From assembly GCF_000378045.1 (NCBI RefSeq), contig NZ_KB899105.1, positions 1-64,000 of the forward strand: a stretch of 64,000 nt of DNA, given 5' to 3'. Both the position numbers and the translations under genes were made by a program. Below are positions 17,019 through 25,199 of this stretch, one piece after another (the stretch's first letter is position 1; each line of letters opens with the position of its first letter). Below the pieces are notes generated by a model. The model made no database searches. It saw only the letters and a list, made by a program, of their open reading frames with translations, and was not told the DNA's origin. This DNA comes from Marinobacterium rhizophilum DSM 18822 (GTDB lineage: Bacteria > Pseudomonadota > Gammaproteobacteria > Pseudomonadales > Balneatricaceae).

Positions 17019-18431
17019 TCATCCGAACCAGCCATGCAGGTACCAGTCGCCACCGGGCTCGCAATACAACCAGCCCCGCCGCCCGTCTGGCCAGCAACCG
17101 ATGTAATAGTCCCGGCGCACCGGTTGCTGATCCCACCAGCCGCTGACGATGCGCTCCGGCCCCTGCAGCAATTTAATAACACTCCCCACCGTGCTGCGAG
17201 CCAGCAACTCGGGGGACGCCAGCAGCCAGAGCGGCCGCACGGCCGGTGTATCAGGCAGGGCCGGCAAGGCGCCATCCAGAGGCGCCTCTTTCCAGCTTCG
17301 CTCCGGGCGGTAGTCTGCGCAGGGAGCCACCCGGTAAAGTGACTGCTCCCCCAAACGCATCTGCAACCGGCTCAGCAACTGTGTGGGCGCATCCTGCGCC
17401 ACAGCCGTGCTGAACAAATCCTCCCGGCCCGCTTCCAGTTCCCGGAACTCCGTCACGCCAAGGCGCAGGCCAATGACAGGCCGGTCGAGCGTCACGCGCT
17501 CCAGGCGCAAACGACACAGTTCAAGCCAGGTATCCGCAGACTGTGCTCCCTGCGCATGCCCCACCACCAGCGACTGCTGCCCCTGCGCCTGGAGCAGGTC
17601 CAGTTGCAGGCGCAATGCGCGCCAGTAATGGGCTCGCAAAAAGCCTTCCAGCTGGGCCAGTAAGCGGCGCAGCCCAAACAGCAGCGCTTCGGTACGCTCA
17701 ACTTCAAATGCCAGGGGAAGCTCGCGCAAAAAGACGGCAGGGATCTCAAAATAGGTGGGCGGGTCCGGTCTTTGCCCCGTCAGCCGCTCCAGCCAGGCCG
17801 TAAGACCCGGCCCAAACCGGTGCGCAAGTTCCACCGCCGGCAAGGCCAGCAATTCGCCCAGCCGGCTAAACCCCAGCCCCTGAAGCCGCTCGCGCTGCCG
17901 GGCTTCCAGCTCCAGGCGCCCGATGGGCACCGACTGCAAGCGCCGCAAGTGATCCGTCGCATCCGCTGCACAGAAACCGCCATCCAGGGCCAGTACACGG
18001 GCGGCAAGCGGTGTGTGTCCCGTCGCACTCACGCAACTCAACTCCAGTGCCTGCAGCTGCGTCTGAATGTTTTCCCACAACAGATCCAGGCCGCGGAAAT
18101 AACGCAGCATCGAGGCCAGTTCAAGCAGTACTCCACAGGGGGGCTGCAGACTGATCCGGGCACTGAATCGCCCGCTCCAGAGCGCAAGACCTTCCAGCTG
18201 TTGCGCCGCCTGCTTCACATCCCCCTGCAATAGACGCAGGTTCGGCACCATGCTCAGCGCCCGTGCCACCGCCATTCCGGGCTCAAGCCCCTGCGCCTGT
18301 GAAGCCGTGTTACAAAGCAGCAGCCTGGCTGCGCGTTCGTCCAGCAACGCCGCGGGTTCCCGAACGTCAGCCCGGCACTGCATTTCCAGCGGCAGCAACG
18401 GAAAATGCAGGTACAGCCAGAGCCCCTTCAT
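17019..18431 (-). CDS. imuB: ImuB, catalytically inactive Y-family polymerase homologue
   Basis: ImuB is the hub of the mutasome and binds the beta clamp, ImuA and DnaE2. The 470-residue protein has the Y-family fold but lacks the catalytic carboxylates: the first motif reads L-Y-L-H-F-P-L-L-P instead of D-x-D-x-F-F, and the S-x-D-E motif is replaced by L-L-E-L-A-S-M. This is the defining trait of ImuB, not damage. The C-terminal region (R-R-D-Y-Y-I-G-C-W-P-D-G-R-R-G-W) is conserved. It overlaps imuA by 4 bp. Confidence 0.93.
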   Translation of the reverse strand: MKGLWLYLHFPLLPLEMQCRADVREPAALLDERAARLLLCNTASQAQGLEPGMAVARALSMVPNLRLLQGDVKQAAQQLEGLALWSGRFSARISLQPPCGVLLELASMLRYFRGLDLLWENIQTQLQALELSCVSATGHTPLAARVLALDGGFCAADATDHLRRLQSVPIGRLELEARQRERLQGLGFSRLGELLALPAVELAHRFGPGLTAWLERLTGQRPDPPTYFEIPAVFLRELPLAFEVERTEALLFGLRRLLAQLEGFLRAHYWRALRLQLDLLQAQGQQSLVVGHAQGAQSADTWLELCRLRLERVTLDRPVIGLRLGVTEFRELEAGREDLFSTAVAQDAPTQLLSRLQMRLGEQSLYRVAPCADYRPERSWKEAPLDGALPALPDTPAVRPLWLLASPELLARSTVGSVIKLLQGPERIVSGWWDQQPVRRDYYIGCWPDGRRGWLYCEPGGDWYLHGWFG

Positions 18432-19120
18432 CCACCCGCACGCACCTGCGCCGATGAAGCCCCTGGCGAGGATGCCAACAACGCAGTCTGCCGACCGCAG
18501 CCCTTACGGCGCAACGACAGCACCCGACGTGGCAGCGGCCAGCCCCCCCTGCGCTTCAACACGGAGACAGCCAGCGTATCAGGTGCCTGCTCAGGCTCCA
18601 GCAGCAAACGGTAGGACGCCGCCGAGCCTTGATGACGGCAGGTGGAAGACCTGAAAATGAATCCCAACCCGCCACCTTCGGCGGCGGCCAGCTGCAAGCG
18701 CCGCAATGCCGCTTGCGGAACCTCTCCCAGCCAGCCCAGCACTGCACTGCAACAACCGCTTTTCAGGGCCTGTTCAAGACACCAGAGCCGGTCACGGCGA
18801 CTGTTGCTGCGAACGATCAAGAGGCGTTCCAGCGCCACCCCGGCGGCTTTCAGCGCAGGGGCATAGGGAATATGCGGCGGATCAATCCACAGTACCCAGC
18901 GGTCCGTGGACATCGCCAGTAATGGCAGTAGCAGACGCAACTCACCACAGCCCTCGGTCTCGTAAAGCACCTCAACCAGGCTGCCAGACTGCCACCCCTG
19001 GCCATGCAGCATCTGATCCAGCTCCGCATGCCCACAGGAGACCCCAGCCACACGGGGCTCGGTAGCAGTATCACTCGCCCGCCATACGGCGCCCCGTTCC
19101 AGTAACTGCTCCAGACTCAT
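18428..19120 (-). CDS. imuA: ImuA, RecA-like component of the SOS mutasome
   Basis: ImuA is a RecA-fold accessory protein that supports ImuB/DnaE2 mutagenesis. The 230-residue product begins with the S-L-E-Q-L-L motif, then a RecA-like core in which the Walker A loop is degenerate (L-Y-E-T-E-G-C-G-E-L-R-L), as in other ImuA proteins. A basic C-terminus contains L-S-L-R-R-K-G. The ATG at 19120 is preceded by GAGGTGG and a LexA box ending 14 bp upstream, so the longer frame to 19207 would run through the operator and is rejected. It is the first gene of imuA-imuB-dnaE2. Confidence 0.92.
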   Translation of the reverse strand: MSLEQLLERGAVWRASDTATEPRVAGVSCGHAELDQMLHGQGWQSGSLVEVLYETEGCGELRLLLPLLAMSTDRWVLWIDPPHIPYAPALKAAGVALERLLIVRSNSRRDRLWCLEQALKSGCCSAVLGWLGEVPQAALRRLQLAAAEGGGLGFIFRSSTCRHQGSAASYRLLLEPEQAPDTLAVSVLKRRGGWPLPRRVLSLRRKGCGRQTALLASSPGASSAQVRAGG

Positions 19121-19134
19121 GATCCACCTCAATA

Positions 19135-19154
19135 TACTGTATAGATATACAGTA
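19135..19154 (-). promoter_or_regulatory. LexA (SOS) box of the imuA-imuB-dnaE2 operon
   Basis: The sequence TACTGTATAGATATACAGTA is a near-perfect match to the E. coli-type LexA site (CTGT-N8-ACAG within a longer palindrome). The symmetry extends to 19131-19158 with AATATAC/GTATATT arms. It sits 14 bp before the imuA ATG, where bound LexA would block transcription, so the operon should be DNA-damage inducible. Confidence 0.95.
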
Positions 19155-19329
19155 TATTGGTCGAAAAAAGTCATCCCGGCAAGCACCCACGGCAATTGCC
19201 CTGGCATACAGATTCAGCAGACAATGAATGGGTGAATCAAAAACACACAGCCATGGTCAGGCACAGCGACGCTGGGAAAAAGCCATCACCGGGTGTTTTC
19301 TAGTGCAAAGTCAGAGAGTTATATAAGGC

Positions 19330-20055
19330 TTATGCCAGCCAGATAAGACTGGCCATACGACCCGTTTCGCCGTCGCGGCGATAGGAATAAAAATTTTCTG
19401 CATCGCTCAGGGTGCAGAATTCACCGCCCGAAACCGATGCGACACCCGCAGCCTCAAGCCGCATGCGTGCCAGTGCATAAATATCGGCCAAGTACTTGCC
19501 AGGCGCCTCGGCTCGAGCCTGGAAAGCTCGCTCCGCGCCGGGCTGCGCCGCGCAGAATGCCGCCCGCACTTCGGCACCGACTTCAAAGGCCTTAGGCCCG
19601 ATAGCGGGTCCCAGCCAGCAGTGCACCCGCTCAGGCTGATCGAACACCGCCAGTGTATTTTCCAGAATACCGGCCACCAGCCCACGCCAGCCCGCATGGG
19701 CCACCGCCACTTTTTCGCCATCACTGAAAAACACCGGCAGGCAGTCGGCGGTCATCACCACGCAGGCCAGGCCCGGTTGATCACTCCAGCAGGCATCCGC
19801 CTGGCGCACCCGCCCATCATCGGCGGCCTGCACGACATCAACGCCATGGACCTGCCGCAACCATTGTGCCGGACGCTCCAGCCCCAGTTGCTCGCACAGA
19901 TGCGCACGATTGTACGCCACCGCCAGAGGATCATCACCGACGTGATCACCCAGGTTGAGCCCTTGAAAAACGCCACGGCTGCGCCCGCCTTGCCGAGTGC
20001 TGACACAGGCCTGCACCCGGTCAGGCACAGGCCACTGCGGACGAATCAGCTTCAT
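19330..20055 (-). CDS. pgeF: Purine nucleoside phosphorylase / peptidoglycan editing factor (YfiH, DUF152)
   Basis: A 241-residue YfiH/laccase-domain protein. Members have been shown to act as purine nucleoside phosphorylases or adenosine deaminases and, in E. coli, to prevent mis-incorporation of serine into peptidoglycan. The metal/catalytic motif is visible as T-A-D-C-L-P-V-F-F-S and V-A-H-A-G-W-R-G-L, and a Q-V-H-G segment provides another histidine. Its start overlaps the rluD stop by 4 bp, the usual rluD-yfiH pair. Which activity matters here cannot be read from sequence. Confidence 0.9.
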   Translation of the reverse strand: MKLIRPQWPVPDRVQACVSTRQGGRSRGVFQGLNLGDHVGDDPLAVAYNRAHLCEQLGLERPAQWLRQVHGVDVVQAADDGRVRQADACWSDQPGLACVVMTADCLPVFFSDGEKVAVAHAGWRGLVAGILENTLAVFDQPERVHCWLGPAIGPKAFEVGAEVRAAFCAAQPGAERAFQARAEAPGKYLADIYALARMRLEAAGVASVSGGEFCTLSDAENFYSYRRDGETGRMASLIWLA

Positions 20056-21029
20056 AGCTCTTCGTTGCGCCTCTGGTCCTGTTGCAGGGCTTTAAGCAGC
20101 TGCTGGAAATCCTCCGGCAGATCCACTTCCCAGGACATCAGTTCACCGGTTGTCGGATGGAACAGCTCGAGCTTCTTGGCGTGCAGCGCCTGGCGGTTAA
20201 AACCACGCAACGTTTTAATCAGACCTTCACTGACGCCCTTGGGCAGGCGGAAGCGACCACCGTATACAGGGTCGCCCACCAGCGGGTAGTTGATATGCGA
20301 CATGTGTACGCGGATCTGATGGGTACGCCCCGATTCCAGCTTGAGCCGAATATGGGAGTGCGCTCGAAAACGCTGCAACAGACGGTAATGGGTCAGGGCC
20401 GGTTTGCCCAGCATGACCACCGCCATCTTCTGACGATTGGTCTTGTGTCGACCCATCGGGGCGTCGACCTTGCCACCGCCGGTCATGACACCCTGCACCA
20501 CGGCTTCATACTCGCGGCCCATAGAGCGCTCCTGCAGCTGCACCACCAGCTCGGTCTGAGCCTGAATGGTCTTGGCCACCACCATCAAGCCGGTGGTGTC
20601 CATATCCAGCCGATGCACGATGCCGGCCCGCGGAACCTGGGCGATTTCCGGCACATGATGCAGCAGCGCGTTCAGCAGAGTGCCGTCGGCATGGCCCGCC
20701 GCCGGGTGCACCACCAGGCCCGCAGGCTTGTTGATTACCAGGATATCGTCATCTTCATAGACGATATCCAGTGTCATTTCCTGCGGCTTGTGGTGTTCGA
20801 TCAGTGCGAGCTCGGCTTCAACATTGATCAGCTCACCACCCTGTAGTTTGTCACGGGTACGCTTCAGCTCACCGTCCACGGTGACACAACCGTCCTTGAT
20901 CCAGCCCTGCAGACGGGAGCGGGAGTACTCGGGAAACAGCTGCGCGATGGCCTGGTCGAGCCGCTTGCCGACCAGATCGTCAGGGACCCGCGCTTGTAAT
21001 TGAACCTGTTCAGGTTTCTGTTCTGGCAT
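20052..21029 (-). CDS. rluD: 23S rRNA pseudouridine(1911/1915/1917) synthase RluD
   Basis: This enzyme makes three pseudouridines in helix 69 of 23S rRNA. The 325-residue protein has an N-terminal S4 RNA-binding domain (about residues 18-85) and a pseudouridine synthase domain with the catalytic Asp in H-R-L-D-M-D-T-T-G-L-M. The ATG at 21029 is the sensible start; the open frame runs further, but that part overlaps the divergent bamD gene. It shares a 135-bp divergent promoter region with bamD. Confidence 0.95.
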   Translation of the reverse strand: MPEQKPEQVQLQARVPDDLVGKRLDQAIAQLFPEYSRSRLQGWIKDGCVTVDGELKRTRDKLQGGELINVEAELALIEHHKPQEMTLDIVYEDDDILVINKPAGLVVHPAAGHADGTLLNALLHHVPEIAQVPRAGIVHRLDMDTTGLMVVAKTIQAQTELVVQLQERSMGREYEAVVQGVMTGGGKVDAPMGRHKTNRQKMAVVMLGKPALTHYRLLQRFRAHSHIRLKLESGRTHQIRVHMSHINYPLVGDPVYGGRFRLPKGVSEGLIKTLRGFNRQALHAKKLELFHPTTGELMSWEVDLPEDFQQLLKALQQDQRRNEEL

Positions 21030-21164
21030 CTGGGATACGTAATTCAGAAGGATGTTTTGGCTTGAGTTCCGGTTGTGTTTAAATATGCCGGACATTTGGA
21101 TTAACTGGCCCAGTATAACCGAAACTGTCCTCGGTATCGCTGTAGGCAAGCGGGACTCATTAAC

Positions 21165-22121
21165 ATGCGCTTTGTAAAAGTCATCGGCATCCTGACTCTG
21201 GTCTCCCTGATGTCCGCCTGTTCGTTCTTTGGCGGCGAAAAGACAGAGGAACCGGATGTTCCAGAGCAGCAGCTCTACTCTGAGGCACTGGACGCCCTGG
21301 AGGCGCAGAATTACAGTCTTGCGGTCGAAAAACTGCAGCGGCTTGAAGCACGCTATCCCTTTGGGCGCTTCTCGGAACAGGCTCAGCTCGAACTGATTTA
21401 TGCCTACTTCAAGAACTATGAGCCTGAAGCTGCCCGCGCTGCGGCGGACCGGTTCGTACGCCTGCACCCGAATCACGAGAACATCGACTACGCCTACTAT
21501 CTCAAGGGCCTGACCTCCTTTGAAGAGGACCGTTCCCTGGTAGCGCGCTACCTGCCGATTGACGAAACCCAGCGCGACCCCGGGGCTGCACTGGAGTCTT
21601 TCGAGAGCTTCTCGACCCTCGCGACCCGCTACCCCAATAGCCAGTACGCACCGGATTCACTCAAGCGCATGCAGTACCTGAAAAACCGTCTGGCTCAGTA
21701 CGAAGTTCATGTGGCGCAGTACTACATGAAACGCGGCGCCTGGGTTGCCGCCGCCAATCGCGGTCGCTATGTCGTGGAAAACCTGCAGGAAACGCCCGCG
21801 GTGCCCGAAGCGCTGGGCGTGATGGCCGAAGCCTACGAAGAACTGGGTCTCAACGACCAGGCCGCCAAGGCTGCCGAGGTCCTGCACACGAACTTCCCGA
21901 ACTTCCGCTACGAATCCAGCAAGGAGCGCGACAAGTCTCTGCTGGAAACCGCAACCTTCGGCCTGCTGGGCAGCAATGACGAGCCTGCCGTCCAGCGCCC
22001 GAACTCCGTTGTGACAGAAGAACAGCAGGACGCTGAGCGCTCCTGGTTCAGCATCCTGACCTTTGGTGCCTTTGACAGTACCGATGAGGATGAGGACGAG
22101 GCCAAGCCGGCTCAGCCCTGA
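21165..22121 (+). CDS. bamD: Outer membrane assembly lipoprotein BamD
   Basis: BamD is the essential lipoprotein partner of BamA in outer-membrane protein folding. The 318-residue precursor has a lipoprotein signal with lipobox L-M-S-A-C19 and five TPR-like repeats across roughly residues 35-245. A C-terminal extension rich in acidic residues is longer than in E. coli but common in Pseudomonas relatives. It is divergent from rluD and convergent with nadE, with a bidirectional terminator between bamD and nadE. Confidence 0.95.
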   Translation: MRFVKVIGILTLVSLMSACSFFGGEKTEEPDVPEQQLYSEALDALEAQNYSLAVEKLQRLEARYPFGRFSEQAQLELIYAYFKNYEPEAARAAADRFVRLHPNHENIDYAYYLKGLTSFEEDRSLVARYLPIDETQRDPGAALESFESFSTLATRYPNSQYAPDSLKRMQYLKNRLAQYEVHVAQYYMKRGAWVAAANRGRYVVENLQETPAVPEALGVMAEAYEELGLNDQAAKAAEVLHTNFPNFRYESSKERDKSLLETATFGLLGSNDEPAVQRPNSVVTEEQQDAERSWFSILTFGAFDSTDEDEDEAKPAQP

Positions 22122-22138
22122 GTTATAACCTCAGGCAC

Positions 22139-22168
22139 AAAAAAGGCGCCTACTGGCGCCTTTTTTGT
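22139..22168. terminator. Bidirectional terminator between bamD and nadE
   Basis: AAAAAAGGCGCC, loop TACT, GGCGCCTTTTTT: a 12-bp A/T-flanked hairpin that works on both strands, serving bamD (+) and nadE (-). Confidence 0.9.
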
Positions 22169-22199
22169 TATGGATCAGACGGTTACCGGCAACCCCCTG

Positions 22200-23831
22200 C
22201 TAGTCTCCGGCTTTCCAGCCAGAGGTGATGGGGTAACGCCGGTCGCGCCCAAATCCCCGCTGGGTAATGCGCACCCCGACCGGGGCCTGACGCCGCTTGT
22301 ACTCATTGATATCCACCAGCCGTATCACACGATGCACCACCTCGGGCTCAAAACCCTCGGCGATCAGGGCATGGGCGCTGTAGTCATGTTCGACGTAGAA
22401 CTCCAGAATCCGGTCCAGCACATCGTAGTCGGGCAGGCTGTCCTGATCGGTCTGATCCGGCGCCAGCTCCGCCGAGGGTGGTCGGTCGATCACACGCTGC
22501 GGAATCGCCGGCGACAGGCCGTTACGATAGTCGGCAATACGGTAAACCAGCGTTTTGGGGACATCCTTCAGCACATCGAAGCCGCCGGCCATGTCACCGT
22601 AGAGCGTGGAATACCCCACCGCCATCTCACTCTTGTTGCCGGTGGTCAGTACCAGATAGCCCTTCTTGTTGGAAATCGCCATCAGCACCACACCCCGGCA
22701 GCGCGCCTGGAGGTTTTCTTCGGTGGTATCGGGCGCCAGGCCTTCAAATTCATCAGACAGCTGCGCCATAAAGGCGGTATACATGGGCTCAATCGAAATC
22801 GAGCTGTAGCGTACGCCCAGCATTCGCGCCTGCTCGCTGGCATCCTCCTGACTCATGGACGAGGTATAGCGAAACGGCATCATGACCGCTTCGACCCGAT
22901 CCGCGCCCAGAGCATCGACGGCCACCGCCAGGGTAACGCCAGAGTCAATGCCGCCGGACAAGCCCAGCACCACGCCCTTGAAGCCATTCTTGTTGACGTA
23001 ATCCCGTACACCCAGCACCAGGGCGTCATACACGCTTTGCTCCACGGATGGGAACGCCACCGAGCTTTCGCCTGCAACCGAGAGGCTCTGGTCGGCATCC
23101 CGGTATTCCACCACAAAGGTCATTTCTTCAAAGAAGCGTGCCTGGAAAACACGGCTGCCGTCCGTTGCGATCACCTTGGAGCCGCCATCAAAGACCAGCT
23201 CGTCCTGGCCGCCGACCTGGTTCAGATACAGAATCGGGCACCCTGCCTGGCGAGCACGCTCGCTCAGCAGTTTGACCCGCTGCTGTGACTTGTCGACATG
23301 GAACGGCGAGGCGTTGAGGTTCAGCATCAGACGCGCGCCCTGCTCGCGCACCTGCTCTGCGGGCCTGTTCTTCCACAAGTCCTCACAGATGGTCAGCGCC
23401 ACCGGTACGCCCTTGAGGTCGAATACGCAGGACTTGTCACCGGCGGTGAAGTAGCGCATCTCGTCGAACACCTGGTAGTTCGGCAGGCACTGCTTGGCAT
23501 ATTCGGCCACCAGCTCGCCGTTGTAGATCACCCCCGCCATGTTGAAAAGCTCACCATCGCGGTGACGCGGATACCCCACAACCACATAAATGTCCCGCAC
23601 CTCCTCCCGCAGACGCGTCAGCGCCGCTTCAATACGGGTTTGAATGCTCGGGCGCAGCAACAGGTCTTCCGGCGGGTAGCCCGACAGCGTCAGCTCCGGA
23701 AACAGCACCACATCGGCCTGCTGCCGATCCCGGGCCTCCAGGGCGATATCGACTACGCGCTGGGTATTGCCGGGGATATCCCCCACCAGCGTATTGATCT
23801 GGGCCATCAGGACCCGAATAGTATTACTCAT
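22200..23831 (-). CDS. nadE: Glutamine-dependent NAD+ synthetase
   Basis: Catalyses the last step of NAD synthesis, amidating nicotinate adenine dinucleotide with ammonia from glutamine. The 543-residue protein joins an N-terminal nitrilase-type glutaminase (catalytic triad Glu46, Lys113, Cys149 in L-T-I-C-E-D) to a C-terminal synthetase with the ATP pyrophosphatase loop S-G-G-I-D-S at residues 292-297. It lies between bamD and thiO, where P. aeruginosa has pilS-pilR. Confidence 0.96.
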   Translation of the reverse strand: MSNTIRVLMAQINTLVGDIPGNTQRVVDIALEARDRQQADVVLFPELTLSGYPPEDLLLRPSIQTRIEAALTRLREEVRDIYVVVGYPRHRDGELFNMAGVIYNGELVAEYAKQCLPNYQVFDEMRYFTAGDKSCVFDLKGVPVALTICEDLWKNRPAEQVREQGARLMLNLNASPFHVDKSQQRVKLLSERARQAGCPILYLNQVGGQDELVFDGGSKVIATDGSRVFQARFFEEMTFVVEYRDADQSLSVAGESSVAFPSVEQSVYDALVLGVRDYVNKNGFKGVVLGLSGGIDSGVTLAVAVDALGADRVEAVMMPFRYTSSMSQEDASEQARMLGVRYSSISIEPMYTAFMAQLSDEFEGLAPDTTEENLQARCRGVVLMAISNKKGYLVLTTGNKSEMAVGYSTLYGDMAGGFDVLKDVPKTLVYRIADYRNGLSPAIPQRVIDRPPSAELAPDQTDQDSLPDYDVLDRILEFYVEHDYSAHALIAEGFEPEVVHRVIRLVDINEYKRRQAPVGVRITQRGFGRDRRYPITSGWKAGD

Positions 23832-23907
23832 CGACTATGTGATCTCGTATTCCGGATGCATGACGCACCCGCTATCAGGATGTTAACTCAGGATCAGGCC
23901 TCGAGCC

Positions 23908-24999
23908 TCAGCGATCAACCGACAGGCTGTAAGGCGCCGGATCGATAATGGGGCGACGCTGCAGCAACAGGTCCGCCATCAGGCGGGTCGAGGCCGGCGC
24001 CAGCACCAGGCCATTGCGGTACTGCCCGGCATTCACATGCAAGCCGCGAACACCCGGTACCTCGCCAATGTAAGGAATCCCCTCAGGTGAGCCCGGGCGC
24101 AAGCCAGCCCAGTGATGCTCAACCGGATAATCCTTCAGTGCCGGCATTATATCCAGTGCGCTGCGGTACAGGGACTCCCTGGCTTCTTCCGTGGTCTGCT
24201 TGTCGAAACCCACCCGCTCCAGCGTACTGCCCACCAGAATGCGGCCATCATTACGCGGAATCAGGTAACGCCCGCCCTGCAGCACCACACGATTAATAAG
24301 CCCAACCGGTGCCTTGAACAGCATCATCTGCCCTTTTACCGGCTCCACCGGCAGCTCAATGCCCAGCTGGGCCAGCAGGGTTGCCGTCCAAGCACCGGCC
24401 GCCAGCACGGTCTGCCCGGCGCGATACTCGCCTTGCTCGGTCCGTACACCGCAAACCCGTTCGGATTCGAGCAGCAAGCTGGCATTGCCCGCCTGCTCTA
24501 TCAGTGTAACGCGAGGATTGAGTTCCAGAGCGCGCCGCAATGACTGCCCCAGACGAGGATTACGAATACTGGCCACTTCGGGCATCCAGAGAGCCCGCTC
24601 GTGTCCCGGGTGCAGATTCGGCTCCTTCCGATACAGGAAATCCGCATCCACCTGCTGCATCGGACGCTGATAGCGCCTGGCCCAGGCCAGCGCCTCGGCC
24701 TCATCGTCCACCGCCACCATGAACATGCCTTTCTGGCGCAGCTCCGGATCGATCCCGGTTTCCTCCAGCAGATCCTGCGCCAGATGCACGTAACTGCCCT
24801 GCGACCAGGTCGCCAGCTGTGTCACCGGCTCCTGGTAACGCCAGGGGTAAAGCGGGGACACGATGCCCCCACCGGCCCAGGTGGATTCACGCCCACAGAC
24901 GCCACGTTCCACCAGTGTAACCGAAGCACCCGCCTGGGCCAGCTCACGCGCCGTGAGCATGCCCATCACGCCGCCACCCAAGATTAGAAAGTCCGACAT
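23908..24999 (-). CDS. thiO: Glycine oxidase ThiO (FAD-dependent)
   Basis: A DAO-family flavoenzyme of 363 residues that oxidises glycine to the imine used in thiazole synthesis for thiamine. The N-terminal FAD motif is G-G-G-V-M-G-M-x-x-A-x-E-L, and the C-terminal G-x-R-P-G-S-P-E-G-x-P-Y-I-G segment is conserved. The ATG at 24999 begins M-S-D-F-L-I-L-G-G-G directly at the Rossmann strand; the frame extends upstream without homology. In P. aeruginosa a homologue lies at the same place beside the fimT/fimU genes. No other thi genes are adjacent. Confidence 0.88.
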   Translation of the reverse strand: MSDFLILGGGVMGMLTARELAQAGASVTLVERGVCGRESTWAGGGIVSPLYPWRYQEPVTQLATWSQGSYVHLAQDLLEETGIDPELRQKGMFMVAVDDEAEALAWARRYQRPMQQVDADFLYRKEPNLHPGHERALWMPEVASIRNPRLGQSLRRALELNPRVTLIEQAGNASLLLESERVCGVRTEQGEYRAGQTVLAAGAWTATLLAQLGIELPVEPVKGQMMLFKAPVGLINRVVLQGGRYLIPRNDGRILVGSTLERVGFDKQTTEEARESLYRSALDIMPALKDYPVEHHWAGLRPGSPEGIPYIGEVPGVRGLHVNAGQYRNGLVLAPASTRLMADLLLQRRPIIDPAPYSLSVDR

Positions 25000-25199
25000 T
25001 GCTCTACTTCCGATCGGCTTTGATTGTGGAGGTATTGTGAAGGGTTGGGGAGGAGGATGCCAGAGATTGTAGACTTCACTAAAGGTTAAGTATTTAAAAA
25101 ACAGTAGCCAGACATGGAACAGCTGCATTAGAAGTTAGAGCAACTGTCCACATGCCAAAAAAGCTATTGACCTTTATCAATCACACTTTATATCGGCCC

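Noticed and set aside
17019-18431. imuB as a damaged DNA polymerase gene
   Set aside because: The loss of catalytic acidic residues is the normal state of ImuB, and its operon position is intact.
19141-19207. N-terminal extension of imuA to 19207
   Set aside because: It would place the LexA box and promoter inside the coding sequence; the ATG at 19120 has a GAGGTGG site and matches the family start.
22170-23288. 372-residue plus-strand frame opposite nadE
   Set aside because: Antisense shadow of nadE with no ribosome binding site and no protein-like motifs.
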